From Casuarina equisetifolia (taxonomy: Eukaryota; Streptophyta; Magnoliopsida; Fagales; Casuarinaceae), in NCBI GenBank assembly GCA_028551475.1, contig CM052357.1, positions 3,224,001 through 3,288,000 on the forward strand: 64,000 nucleotides of DNA. The letters run 5' to 3'. Position 1 is the first letter of the stretch; the number at the start of each line of letters is the position of its first letter. The translations under genes were made by a program, and so were the position numbers. A model generated the notes under the pieces. That model made no database searches, was not told the DNA's origin, and worked only from the letters and a program-made list of their open reading frames with translations. Of the stretch, positions 10,581-22,770 are shown one piece after another.

Positions 10581-11364
10581 CTAAGAACTCTACCAATTAG
10601 GTATTTCGGTGTTTCCCTTATTAAAAAAGGACTTACTCATGCTGATTGTAAGATTTTGATTGAGAAAATCATGGAAAAAATTGATGGTTGGAGAATAAGA
10701 CATCTAAGTTATGCCAAAAGGTTATAATTGACAAAATTAGTTCTTAATTTTATTGGTATCTTTTGAATGCAAATATTTTTTCTCCCAAAGTAAACTATTT
10801 ATGAGATTGAGAAAAAGATTAAACACTATCTATGGGTGGGTAATTTGGAAGATCATAAAACTCACAAGATTGTTTGGTAGATTATTTGCTCACCTAAAAA
10901 ATAAGGAAAACTTAGGCCATTAGCTCTTAAAGTATAGAATAAAATTTTGTTAAGGAAGTCATTCTGAAATCTCATTAATTATCCAAGTTTATCTTTATAG
11001 AGTAGATAGACTTATAGTACTAAATGTAGGAAAATTTTAGTTATGCATTTTAACATCAAAAGAAATATGGTATGGAGTTAGAAAAGCCTTCTTAAGTTAC
11101 AATAAACTCTCTTATCTACACTCTTCAAGCCTTATGCATATAAAGAATTGTGTCAAGCTAATATTAAAATTAAAAGACATGACTTGATATGGTTAGGTGG
11201 AATTAGCAAATATAACTTTATTTGATGACTTATATATAAGGATAGATTTCTTATATCAAAAGTGGTATCTTGATAGCTTCTTCAATTGACTTATATTATA
11301 ATTTCTATGGTTCTCAATTGAAAAATGGGTCACACTTATTTTTTTAGTGTACTTGAAATGGGTA
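10581..11364 (+). mobile_element. Plant L1-type LINE fragment (RT C-terminal part and zf-RVT region)
   Basis: The plus strand reads in one continuing frame, interrupted by about ten stops: LPIRYFGVSLIKKGLTHADC, then EKIDGWRIRHLSYAKRL, EIEKKIKHYLWVGN and HKIVW. This is the usual order after the palm of plant L1 reverse transcriptase (LPVRYLGVPL ... SYAGRLQLI ... FLW ... W). Further on, RHDLIWLGGISKYNFI and QLKNGSHLFF match the zf-RVT region (W..IPKHSFI; E..SHLFFECP). The endonuclease domain, the YADD region, the 3' UTR and a poly(A) tail are absent. The right end abuts the first codons of a TIR exon, with the junction at about 11364. Confidence 0.8.
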
Positions 11365-11418
11365 AACATCATATCTCCACCATCGTGTTGAGGATGAAGA
11401 GGATCTTTGAGTGTTCAT
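11365..11418 (-). pseudogene. First 18 codons of a TIR gene, cut off by LINE sequence
   Basis: The minus strand starts with ATG at 11418 and encodes MNTQRSSSSSTRWWRYDV. This is closely similar to MNTRRASSSSRRRSRYDV at the start of the TIR gene at 35848. The homology ends right after RYDV, where the LINE-derived sequence begins. The upstream bases ccgtagcccc also match the leader of the 35848 gene. The Athila-like element begins 33 bases upstream of this start codon, so the remnant is separated from its old promoter region, which now lies at 20885 onward. Confidence 0.75.
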
Positions 11419-11446
11419 GGGGCTACGGAAGGCACAAACTCGGTAA

Positions 11447-11451
11447 TGGAT
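11447..11451. repeat. Left target-site repeat of Athila-like element 1
   Basis: tggat precedes the left LTR and cggat (20885-20889) follows the right LTR. They match at four of five bases. The paralogous empty site near 35878 reads gggat, which fits a 5-bp target-site duplication that has since diverged. Confidence 0.55.
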
Positions 11452-12882
11452 TGTTCGGTGAATTTTAAATACAAGTGAACATGTCGAACAAGTAATATAA
11501 TGATAAGAAAAGTATCGTCCCACGAAGATTGGTGAATACTAAACTAATTAAATACTAATGATGAATAAATCCTAAAATTTATCTAGCAAATCAAAATATT
11601 GTTGATGATGAATTAAAATTTAAAACTTTCAAAACGAAAACTCAAGACTAATTAAAATTGAATCCAAGTAAGAAAAATCAAGATGAGAAACATGTTAGAG
11701 CTTCCGATTTCACCATAACTACTAGATATGAATTTTTATACTTTATGCCTACAAGAATGATATTACCCATGTGATGGCGGAACTTCCTAATTTATTTACT
11801 ATCCTATGTCTAGGTATAGCAAACCTATTTAGTTCATTAATTCACTATATCTCTATATGTGAATTGAAACAAACCAAATGCATTAGGATTTGTGAACATT
11901 CCTGGTTTACAATAAATCTTTCGATCATCTTATCACCAAAAGCCACACAAATAACATGGTATATGTCTATCCACATTTAATTCATGGTTATATATTATAA
12001 GAAGCAATTGCATATTATTACCTCTCAGTCTTAAATATGCACATCAAATCATTCAAGTGGTGGCCAATCACTTAGAAGCATTAAGCATAATAATATATAA
12101 CTCACATAAATAAAATATCTTGCAAAACATAAAAACTTATAAAATTCACATCATCATAGTTAGGCTACATCTTCGCTCTAACAAAAGAAGTTTAGAACAT
12201 AATAAAATAACAAACCAAAGCAATAGTAGAAATTAAGCAAAACATCTTAAATAAAAAAAAAAACAGGAAAGTTGTCACCACACTATCTTTTCTTTAAGAA
12301 TTCTTTACAGAATTCCTATAATTCAAGAATGATAAGAAATAGAGGGAAGCTTTCGCGCCTCTATTTCTCTTTTTCTTTCTTGGTTTTCTCTTTCTTCTCT
12401 CACTTTTTCTCTCTTCCTTGGTTGATTTCGGCGGCAACACACGGCTTCTTCTTCTTTTCTCTCTCTTCTCTCTCCTATTCTCCTCTACTCTTGTGCGGCG
12501 CCTTCTCCTCCCCTTTTAATTCACGTTCCTTTGCCTTTTTATTCTATCTTGGGATGCGTGCCCTAAGATTCTCCCTTAATAATTCACTTTTTTGCCCCTT
12601 TTCCTTTATTTCCTTTCTTGTCCTTTTTTGTCCTTTTCCTCCTCTTTTGCTGCTTTACACGTTGCCTCCTCTTTTCTTCTTTTGACTTCTTTTTCTTTCC
12701 TTGTCTTCTTCACGTGCCTTTTTGTAACTTTCTCTTCCTTTATTTCTTTTGCTCTTTTGGGGTTTGCTGCATAAATAACACCAGTTTACATAAATATATC
12801 AAAACTTAAATATTATCTTATAAAACTTGTATTATTTATATCCTAAAATAGTCAAAATAACTCTATAAAAATAGAGTTATCA
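11452..12882 (-). repeat. 3' LTR of Athila-like element 1
   Basis: It is 1431 bp, from TGTTCGGTGAAT to gagttatCA on the plus strand, and pairs with 19448-20884. It contains a strongly pyrimidine-rich stretch near 12360-12770, so open frames of phenylalanine and serine on the plus strand there are composition artefacts. Confidence 0.92.
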
Positions 12883-12897
12883 AAACCCCCAAACTTG
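12883..12897 (-). other. Polypurine tract of element 1
   Basis: On the minus strand AAGTTTGGGGGTTTT lies directly before the 3' LTR, the expected place for plus-strand priming. Confidence 0.7.
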
Positions 12898-14490
12898 ACA
12901 TTTTGCTAGTCCTCGAGCAAAAGTAAGAGATAATAGTTTCAGACAAAACCCTTTCTTGAAATTCACTCAAAATTGCTCAACTTAACAATTCAAAGAAAAA
13001 ATATAACTTTCATGCAAACACAACAATTATTCATAAGATAAGATAGACTCTTAACTATGTTGACCATGTTCGTATGTGTGAGTGTGAGTCCTTATCTTTT
13101 CAACTATATGCACTCTAAATAGATCCACATTAATATGCAATCTCTCAAAATCTTTAACCAAACCTCATAGGTTTGCTTTTCATTCCTCTCTCCACTAATG
13201 TAGGCCAATCATCTAACCAAGAATCAATAGGACTTTTATAAGCTTGTAATGTAAGTCTGGGCTAGGGGTAAGATGAAAGTCATTTAGGCTAAATTCACCC
13301 ATGAACACATTGCTTTCTAGGATCTAATTTAAGCTTTTGTCACTTCCTTTCTTTGCTTTCTTCTTCTTCTTCTTCTTCTTCTTCTTTTTTTTTTTTTTTT
13401 TTGCAAATGATCTTTCTATCACAAATTCTCTCATTTATTTCTTCCCAAAAATACTTGATTTCACTTGGATTTTGACACTCACAAAAGTCACAATCATGCT
13501 TGCAATTATAAAGCAAGTAGTAGGACTAGAAATGTAATCATTATAATCTTATCTTGTTGATGACATCCAACTACTGTGCAAAAGTCAATTTCTAAACCTT
13601 TAGTTGCTTGAATTTGACAATAAGCAATAAGAGAATTCCATTCTTAGACAAATGTTGCATTTCCTTTTTTTTTTTTGCATTCACAAAAGCAACATATTAT
13701 GCTACATAATCATTGCAATTAATATCCTTCCCATATAACATCCTTCCCCTCGACTTCTCTTTCACTCAAAATCAACATGTTCAAGGGTGCGGGACGAAAA
13801 GATAATTTATCAAAGGCTCAAAGGTATATATATGTGGGTGTCAAAATAAAAAAATGGATATAAATCAAGGCTCAGCGGGGTGACTGGTGATAAATAAATA
13901 AGGTTGGCTTGAAAGGCTCAAACGATCCAAAGAATGGCCTAAATCATTTTCTCAATTAGATGCAGCCTAGGATTTCGCCTCAAGAGAAAATCAAACAAAT
14001 TCTAAGATTCAGGTGAGATCTAAGAAAATCACATACTTCACATGAATGTTCTCTAGAGATAGACACAATTTAAAAAATGAAGGACTTTTAGTGCTTAATA
14101 AATGAATCAACATAATCAGAATCACACTTAACTCACATCACAATTGTAGGTTTGAACAGAATCTACATCTTCCTAAGAATCGCTAAGAATTCAAAACAAA
14201 GGGTTTAATCATGACATGAGAAAAATTCAATTATATTTAGCAAGAAAAGATTTATTTTCCCACCCCCAAACTTGAATGGAGCATTGTCCTCAATGTAAAA
14301 AGAAATAAAGCAAAAATAAAGGTAAAATAGGAATGAGAAAACTCCCCTGATTGTAGGTGATAGCCATAGAAAGCTTTGAGGAGATGGTGGTGACAAAATT
14401 TTCAACAAAAGAACCAATAAAATGCTTGGGTTGCCTCCCAAGAAGCGCTTGCTTTATAGTTTTCAGCCAAACTATCTTCAATGTTGCTAC
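12898..14490 (-). other. Noncoding 3' region of element 1 between pol and 3' LTR
   Basis: About 1.6 kb with no long minus-strand frame. Some Athila elements carry an env-like frame here; none is seen. It holds a CTT/poly-T tract (13368-13402) and, at 14259-14276, a second purine run on the minus strand (AAGTTTGGGGGTGGG) nearly identical in core to the polypurine tract beside the LTR. Confidence 0.7.
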
Positions 14491-17430
14491 TCAAGGAGGA
14501 AGAAGATCAATGGTAGTCTTCTGCATATTGACTCCCTCAAAGTAGGGCTTCAAACGCTGACCATTCACCTTAAACGTGCCTTGGGTGTCATTTGCAACTT
14601 CTATTGCTCCATATGGGAATACCTTAGTGACTATGAAAGGGCCAGACCATCGAGACCGCAATTTACCTGGAAACAATTTAAGACGAGAATGATAAAGTAA
14701 TACTTTTTGGCCAACCACAAACTCTCTCCTTAATATGTGTTTGTCATGCCATCTTTTTGTCCGCTCCTTGTATATTTTGGCATTTTCGTAGGCCTCATCT
14801 CGTAATTCCTGCAATTCATTCAGTTGCAACAATCGAGTTTCACCTGCAGACTGCATATCAAAGTTCAAAAATTTCAAAGCCCAATATGCTTTATGCTCTA
14901 ATTCTACCGGTAGATGACAAGCCTTCCCAAACACTAGCCTAAAAGGAGACATTCCAATTGGTGTTTTGAATGCTGTTCTATAGGCTCAAAGTGCATCATA
15001 AAGTTTCATTGACCAATCTTTCCTTGAGGCATTCACAGTTTTTTCCAAAATTCTCTTAATTTCCCTATTTGATATCTCAACTTGACCACTAGTCTGAGGG
15101 TGATAAGGGGTAGCAATCTTATGGGTAACCCCATACTTACCCAAAAGTGCTTCAAATTGTTTGTTGCAAAAATGGGTCCCTCTATCACTTATGATTGCCC
15201 TAGGAGTGCCAAAACGGGTAAAAATATTTTTCTTTAAGAATTTAACCACAACCTTAGCATCATTTATTGGCAACGCTACTGCTTCTACCCACTTAGACAC
15301 ATACTCAACAGCCACCAAAATATACATATTTCCATAAGAAGGTGGAAAGGGTCCCATGAAATCAATACCCCAAACATCAAATAACTCACACACAACAACA
15401 TTGTTTAGAGGCATCTCATGTTTCCTAGAAATATTCCCAGTTCTTTGACATTGATCACATGCAACTACATATGAATATGCATCTCTAAAAAGTGTAGGCC
15501 AATAAAATCCAGACTGTAAAACCTTAGCTGCAGTTCTGGTGGCACCAAAATGACCACAAGCTTCTCTAGCATGACAATGGTGTAGGATACTAGCCATCTC
15601 TTCCTCAGGAACACATCTCCTTATAACCTGGTCTACACATACTTTAAACAAGAAAGGCTCTTCCCAAAAATAATGTTTGAGGTCAGAAAAGAATTTTTTT
15701 CTTTGTTGATATGACATTTCAGGAGGAAGAACATTACTTACCAAATAATTGACAAAATCAGCATACTAGGGAATTTGGATGGATTGGAGCGCAAAAATGT
15801 TTTCGTCGGGAAATTCTTCCATAATCGGTTGATCTTCTTCCTTTAGATTGGGAATTCTGGACAAATGATCTGCAACTAGATTTTTGGTCCCTTTCTTATC
15901 CTTGATCTCCAAATCGAACTCTTGTAGCAAGAGAATCCACCTTATTAACCTAGGTTTTGATTCTTTCTTTTCAAGTAGATGCTTGAGAGCAGAATGGTCA
16001 GAATAAACAATAACTTTGGAACCAATTAGATAAGAACGAAATTTATCAAAAGCAAATACTACTGCCAAAAGTTCTTTTTTTGTTGTTGAATAATTCAATT
16101 GTGCACCTGACAAGGTTCGACTGGCATAGTGATTGGTCTGAAAAACTCCATTCTTCCGTTGTCCCAAAACAGCTCCTACTGCAAAATCACTAGCATCACA
16201 CATTAGCTCAAAAGGTAAGTCCATTCTGGTGCTGCCATGATTGGTGCTGATATTAACTTTTCCTTTAAAGTGTTAAAAGGCTGCAAGCATTCATCAGAAA
16301 AGTTATATTTCACATCTTTAACCAACAAACTTGAAAGAGGTCTAGCGATTTTAGAAAAATCTTTTATGAATCGCCTATAGAATCCTGCATGCCCTAAAAA
16401 GCCTCTAACAAGTTTCACTGATGTTGGTGGGGGCAGTTTTGCAATGACCTCCACTTTAGCTCGATCAACCTCTAATCCTTTTTTAGATATCTTATGCCCA
16501 AGCACTATTCCTTCCCAGGGACTGTCTGAGATAGGATAAATGATCCCTGCATCAAGCAACTTGATTACCTCAGCCTTCACCACTTCTTGCATCTTTGGAT
16601 TTAATCGCCTTTGAGGTTGAACAGTAGCTTTGTACTGCTCTTCCATCAAAATCTTGTGCATGCAAAGTGAAGGACTAATTCCCTTGATGTCAGCTATTTT
16701 CCATCCAATTGCTCTTTTATGCTCTCTCAACACCTGAAGTAATTTCTTTTCCATTGATTCTGTCAAAGAAGAAGATATAATTACTGGCAAAGTAGAAACT
16801 TCATCTAAATAAACATATTTCAAATGAGAAGGTAAGGGCTTGAGTTCAAAATTTGGAGGCTCTTCAATCGATGGCTTAGGTTTTGTCATGTGTTGTCCTA
16901 ACTCCTCAAACTGTAGTGCCTTTTGCTGTAAATATGGTGGATTTGCCTCCATGAGATTGGCATACTCCTGTATCTCTTCACTTTCAATTTCTTCATTCTT
17001 TGAGTGAACCAAGCATGCTTCAAGTGGATCCTTGAAAACCTTTTCTTGAAAAATCTTATTCACAAACTTATCAATTGTCTCAACCCTAAAGCAAGAACTA
17101 TCATCAGATGGATGTTTCATAGCAGTAAAAACATTAAAAGTGACAGAATCATTTTGAACTCTTAATATTAACTTCCCTTGTTGTACATCAATCAAAGCTC
17201 TTCCTGTTGCTAGAAAAGGTCGACCTAAGATAAGTGGTACCTCAAAGTCTTCCTCCATGTCAAGTACTATAAAATCTGCAGGAAAAATGAATTTGTCAAC
17301 TTTTACCAATACATCTTCTACAATGCCCCTCGGATATTTAATTGATCGATCAGCCAATTGTAGGGACACTGTGGTTGGCTTCACTTCACCCAATCCTAAT
17401 TTCCTGAAAACAGAAAAAGGCATTAGATTA
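14491..17430 (-). pseudogene. pol region of Athila-like element 1 (broken)
   Basis: Parts recognised in order on the minus strand: aspartic protease with DLGAS-type active-site region near the gag border, RT-related sequence, RNase H ([25 protein letters not shown]), and integrase with an HHCC zinc region ([13 protein letters not shown] ... CDQCQ), a catalytic core with WGIDFMGPF and SDRGTHF, and a GPFIVTKV-type C-terminal region. It belongs to the fossil element and is not expected to work. Confidence 0.85.
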
Positions 17431-19099
17431 ATACTAGCTCTAAATCACATAATGCCTTATCAAAGTGAGAATCTCCAATAGTACAAGGAATTGTAAAACT
17501 CCCTGGATCTTTTAATTTTGGAGGCAGTTTGTTTTGTAAGATGGCTGAGCATTCTTCAGTTAGCTTCACAGTTTCATACTCTTCCAGCTTCCTTTTGTTT
17601 TTCAATATCTCCTTAAGAAATTTTGCATAACTGGGCATTTGAGCTAATGCATCTGCAAAAGGAATGTTAATATGCAATTTTTTAAATACATCAAGAAATT
17701 TAGAAAACTGCTTATCTATTTTATGTTGCTGGAGTCTCTGAGGAAATGGAACTGGAGGCACATAAGGCTTGGGATTATCAAGGAATAATGTCCTCTTGGT
17801 TGCCTCCTCAGGCTGCGTGCTAACATCATCTTCCTTATCCCTGACATTTTCCTTCTCAACATCATCTTTTCCCACTTGTTTGCCATTTCTCAAGGTTATT
17901 ACCTTTGCATCTTCTATAGGATTTTTCTTTGTGCTACTTGGCAATGAACCTTGTTGTCTTCCAGAAATCATATTAGCCAACTGACCTATTTGCACCTCTA
18001 AATTTCGAATTGAAGCTTCTTGGTTTTGCATTCTTGTTTCGTTGTTCTGTAACATCTTGGCAACCATTTCCTTTAAGTTAGGCTTCTTTTCTTCTGGTTG
18101 CCTGAACCCTGGTGGTGGCCTCATTGCATTAGAATTACTCCATGAAAAATTTGGGTGGTTACGCCATCCCGGATTGTAAGTGTTGGAGTATGGATTATTT
18201 TGTGGCCTATTTGAATTTCCAACATAATTAGCATCTTCGCTACCCTGTGCAAAGGTGTTACCTACTTGGCACTCTATGCTTGCATGTCCTCCACCACAAT
18301 GATCACATAATATGTTCTGAATCCTCATGACTGGAGCACTCAGGTTATCTATTTTCTTGTTGAGTTTTTCAATTTGTGCATACATTGCAGTGTAAGCATC
18401 TACTTCATGAATTCCACTAGCTTTCCTCACTGGTGACCTCTTAGTAGGCCATTGGTAACTATTATTTGCCATTTCCTCCAAAAGATCATATGCTTCTTCT
18501 GGTGTCTTATTGTTCAAAGCCCCTCCTGTAGCTGCATCAAGCATAAAACGAAGATTTGTACTAGACCCATTATAGAAAGTTTGTACTTGTAACCATATGG
18601 GTAGTCCATGTTGTGGACATTTTCTTAAAAGCTCCTTGAATCTTTCCCAAGCTTCATACAATGATTCATTGTCCATCTGCATAAAAGCGGTAATATCGTT
18701 ACGCATTTTTGTAGATTTTGCTGGAGGAAAGAACTTACTAAGAAATTTCTGAGCTAAATCATCCCATGTTGTAATTGATCCTGCAGGAAGAGAAGAAAGC
18801 CAACTTTTAGCTTTGTCTTTTAAAGAAAATGGGAATAGCCTTAATCTAACAGCATCATCTGTGACTCCATTGTATTTAATCATGTCACAGATTTCAAGAA
18901 AAGCATCAATGTGAGCATTTGGATCATCGTTTGGTAGCCCACTAAATTGCACAGAATTTTGAAGCATCTGAATGAGTGCTGGCTTGATTTCAAAGTTGTT
19001 TGCTTGAATTGCAGGCCTTTTGATGCTTGATGTGGCACCCTGAACTGTTGGTGCAACATATTCTTTTAGAAGCTTGCGTGGATCATCATTCTCTGCCAT
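17430..19099 (-). pseudogene. gag region of Athila-like element 1
   Basis: It starts MAENDDPRKLLKEYVAPT. A Retrotrans_gag core lies at about residues 80-205 (LFPFSLKDKAKSWLSSLPAG, FLSKFFPPAKS, YEAWERFKELLRKCPQHGLP), followed by a CX2CX3HX4C knuckle (CDHCGGGHASIEC) and a glutamine-rich coiled segment (NQEASIRNLEVQIGQLANM). This is the order usual in Athila-type gag. Confidence 0.85.
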
Positions 19100-19421
19100 T
19101 TTTGTAACTTTACTTCTTTGTTCTCTTAGCTCCTTTCGTTACTTTCTGACTGTGCGTTCAATTTCTGGGTCAAGATTAACAAGTTGTTCTCATTGGCTAC
19201 GGGTCATGCATGTTTGTAACAATTCTAAAAAGTAGCAACTAAAAAAAATGATTGATTTTTTTTTTTAATTAAATTTTTTTTAATGTAAAAATAACAATAA
19301 TAAAGCAAAGCAAAATTAAAATCTAACAAAACAAAAAAAAATCGTTTTTTTTTAAAGAAAATAAAAACTAGATTAAACTTAGAATTATTTAGTATTAATA
19401 TTAATGAGTAGTAAAACAACC

Positions 19422-19441
19422 AATCCCCGGCAACGGCGCCA
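19422..19441 (-). other. Primer-binding site, tRNA-Asp(GTC)
   Basis: The plus strand reads aatccccggcaacggcgcca, the 3' end of plant tRNA-Asp including CCA. The minus strand is therefore complementary to that tRNA, six bases inside the 5' LTR. It is a priming site, not a tRNA gene. Confidence 0.9.
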
Positions 19442-19447
19442 AAAACT

Positions 19448-20884
19448 TGTTCGGTGAATTTTAAATACAAGTGAACATGTCGAACAAGTAATATAATGAT
19501 AAGAAAAGTATCGTTCCACGAAGATTGGTGAATACTAAACTAATTAAATACTAATGATGAATAAATCCTAAAATTTATCTAGCAAATCAAAATATTGTTG
19601 ATGATGAATTAAAATTTAAAACTTTTAAAACGAAAACTCAAGACTAATTAAAATTGAATCCAAGTAAGAAAAATCAAGATGAGAAACATGTTAGAGCTTC
19701 CGATTTCACCATAACTACTAGATATGAATTTTTATAGTTTATGCCTACAAGAATGATATTACCCATGTGATGGCGGAACTTCCTAATTTATTTACTATCC
19801 TATGTCTAGGTATAGCAAACCTATTTAGTTCATTAATTCACTATATCTCTATATGTGAATTGAAACAAACCAAATGCATTAGGATTTGTGAATATTCCTG
19901 GTTTATAATAAATCTTTCGATCATCTTATCACCAAAAGCCACACAAATAACATGGTATATGTCTATCCACATTTAATTCATGGTTATATATTATAAGAAG
20001 CAATTGCATATTATTACCTCTCAGTCTCAAATATGCACATCAAATCATTCAAGTGGTGGCCAATCACTTAAAAGCATTAAGCATAATAATATATAACTCA
20101 CATAAATAAAATATCTTGCAAAACATAAAAACTTATAAAATTCACATCATCATAGTTAGGCTACATCTTCGCTCTAACAAAAGAAGTTTAGAACATAATA
20201 AAATAACAAACCAAAGCAATAGTAGAAATTAAGCAAAACATCTTAAATAAAAAAAAACAGGAAAGTTGTCACCACACTGTCTTTTCTTTAAGAATTCTTT
20301 ACAGAATTCCTATAATTCAAGAATGATAAGAAATAGAGGGAAGCTTTCACGCCTCTATTTCTCTTTTTCTTTCTTGGTTTTCTCTTTCTTCTCTCACTTT
20401 TTCTCTCTTCCTTGGTTGATTTCGGCGGCAACACACGGCTTCTTCTTCTTTTCTCTCTCTTCTCTCTCTTCTCTCTCCTATTCTCCTCTACTCTTGTGCG
20501 GCGCCTTCTCCTCCCCTTTTAATTCACGTTCCTTTGTCTTTTTATTCTATCTTGGGATGCGTGCCCTAAGATTCTCCCTTAATAATTCACTTTTTTGCCC
20601 CTTTTCCTTTATTTCCTTTCTTGTCCTTTTTTGTCCTTTTCCTCCTCTTTTGCTGCTTTACACGTTGCCTCATCTTTCTTCTTTTGACTTCTTTTTCTTT
20701 CCTTGTCTTCTTCACGTGCCTTTTTGTAACTTTCTCTTCCTTTATTTCTTTTGCTCTTTTGGGGTTTGCTGCATAAATAACACCAGTTTACATAAATATA
20801 TCAAAACTTAAATATTATCTTATAAAACTTGTATTATTTATATCCTAAAATAGTCAAAATAACTCTATAAAAATAGAGTTATCA
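19448..20884 (-). repeat. 5' LTR of Athila-like element 1
   Basis: It is 1437 bp. On the minus strand it begins TGATAACTCTAT. A perfect 10-bp palindrome with a 4-nt loop (ataactctat / aaaa / atagagttat, 20859-20882) sits two bases inside the outer terminus and is also present in the 3' LTR. The 19200-19420 stretch next to it is a short AT-rich leader. Confidence 0.92.
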
Positions 20885-22770
20885 CGGATCAATCTGAGAA
20901 GCATAGCTGGTTGAGAAGGATTTGCTGCTTTACTAGGCTTGGTAAGTTTGGCAATGCCGCTTAGCGACCGGTTCGAATTGCAGCATTTAAAACTAAGAGG
21001 CTCGTGCTTAGGCCGGCTTTGCTGCGAGGAAAGCGAAAATGGGTTACGCCGGATGACGAGGACAGCTTTGTAAGCTGCCCGCATGTGCTACTCATCCGTC
21101 TCTCAAGTTCCGACGTGGCCATCCCCGAACACCTTGTTCACTCCGATATAGATAGCTTGCAGCTACCTATCTTATTTAACGGGAAATTATTTGAATAAAT
21201 TTCAGATATCGTTAATAAGTTTGATCTTTTCAGGTTGCTTTAGTTTTCCCTTAGTCTTACCGTTGCTCCTTTGGATTTTTCTCGTCTATCCAAACAAACA
21301 CAAATTCGGGCGGACTTGATTTGCAACAAGGCGAAGTTAATTTAGAGTCGACGCTTACACAATTCCAATAATAATTTTATAAAAACTAAACAGAGAGGTT
21401 GAGGCTAATATCTTGCATTTGATGGTAGGATCAAAGAGTGAAGGTTTAAGCAAGTTGGTTCTTCTCAGTATCATCCATTGAAACAAGGTTCAAGTTGATC
21501 AGCGAAGCCCCAAATGCATCGCTTTTGGAACCCAACAAAACTTTTCGTGAAAAAAAATGGGGAACCCAGCATCGGCTGTGTTCCTACTGCGTCCTTTTGC
21601 TTTGTTGTTCTGTGCATAAATGCCAAGACCTTAGCCGCAGATCCTCCCATTTGTCTTACTGTGCCAGTCTACTTCAGCATCCACCTCGAAGTTTCATCAA
21701 CCAGGGAACTCACACCATTTTAGCATTGAAATGCCATTGCAACTAGTGGATAAGCATTTCTATGTTTTCCTTTGAATATGCGACCATTCAACATCAAATA
21801 AAGTTTTAGTAATGGTTAGGTAAAATAAATTGGAATCAGTGACGTAGAGTGATTAGAATTCAGTACATTTAGCATGTTTCATTTCAAGATTGGGACAAAT
21901 TTCAAGTTAATCAAATATTAGCAATAGAAAAGGAAAACCAACAAGCAATTATTGAAACAACACTCAATTATAAGAAATAAAAAAAAATAAAAAAAGCAAA
22001 GATACTATATGGGCTCTTTCTACTATAACGGGGTCAGACTTGGATACATGGAATATGCTTGAGACATAGTGTGGAAGAATTAATGAAACAATAATGCAGT
22101 AAACAAGAAAAGAGAGAGAAGGAGCAACATCTTACCCTTAATTGAATAAGATCGGGCCCAAACTTGTGACCAGTAGTTCCGTTGGCCTGATCGTACCGAT
22201 CAAGCTATCAAGACATTAAGACAGGAAGGCCTGCACCAATTGAACCAATCAACCCATCAAGACATTTCCCTTATGGGCCCCAAGACATTGAGGCCAGACA
22301 ATTTGAAAGTTCTGAATCCGAGAGCTAAAGGAAGGCTTCGTGTGCAATTTACAATATCATTTAGTTCTACAAAGTTTTCTTTAGGAAAATATTTTTTAAA
22401 AGCCTCTCAACTCAAGAGTTAGAAGGCAAAATGATTGTTTAAAACTTTAACCTCACAAATATTATTCACATATCTAATGAACAAATGATGATCTACGCTC
22501 GTGAAGATAATTCCACTCTCTCATCCAAATCATTCCCAATTGCCTGCCAACTAATGTTCGAGTTGTTCGTTTTCATCCATGTCATCCAGAATAATAATAA
22601 TAAAAATTATGTACTTAATGTCATCATATGTACTTAATTCCTTATGTAATTCATACCCTCAAAATGATTTCTTATACTTGTTTTTGTGGACTAACTAGAC
22701 AATGTTTTTCTTTTTGTTCCCCACAGCTCCAGTGAAGTGCAGGGCCCAGACCAACCAGTCTGGAGTTTGA

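Larger units (their letters stand above)
11452..20884 (-). mobile_element. Athila-type Ty3/gypsy LTR element, copy 1 (broken)
   Basis: Fossil element of 9433 bp on the minus strand with TG...CA ended LTRs, a tRNA-Asp primer-binding site, a polypurine tract and a gag-pol region. Family assignment rests on the long LTRs (about 1.43 kb), the tRNA-Asp site and an integrase tail with the [14 protein letters not shown] motif usual in Athila/Tat-type elements. There is no chromodomain and no env-like frame. The two LTRs differ at about 11 substitutions in 1430 bases (0.8%), or about 0.3 million years at 1.3e-8 per site per year and more at slower woody-plant rates. The coding region is broken, with about five breaks. 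Confidence 0.92.

Noticed and set aside
12272-12809. Plus-strand frames rich in Phe, Ser and Leu in the LTR (also 20266-20811, 48510-49047, 56507-57053)
   Set aside because: They follow from the pyrimidine-rich LTR strand and lie opposite to the element's sense; composition artefacts.
13337-13537. Frame with a poly-phenylalanine run
   Set aside because: Translation of a CTT/T tract in the noncoding 3' region of the element.
14357-14942. Plus-strand frames opposite to the integrase region, and similar ones opposite to gag (17769-17984)
   Set aside because: Antisense shadows of the element's coding region.
19422-19441. tRNA-Asp-like sequence
   Set aside because: Only the 3' end of the tRNA is present and its place beside the LTR makes it a primer-binding site, not a tRNA gene.
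20854-21084. 76-codon minus-strand frame in the unit 3 upstream region
   Set aside because: It overlaps the LTR end and its paralogue near 35900 is in a different frame with stops; it is not a stable protein.
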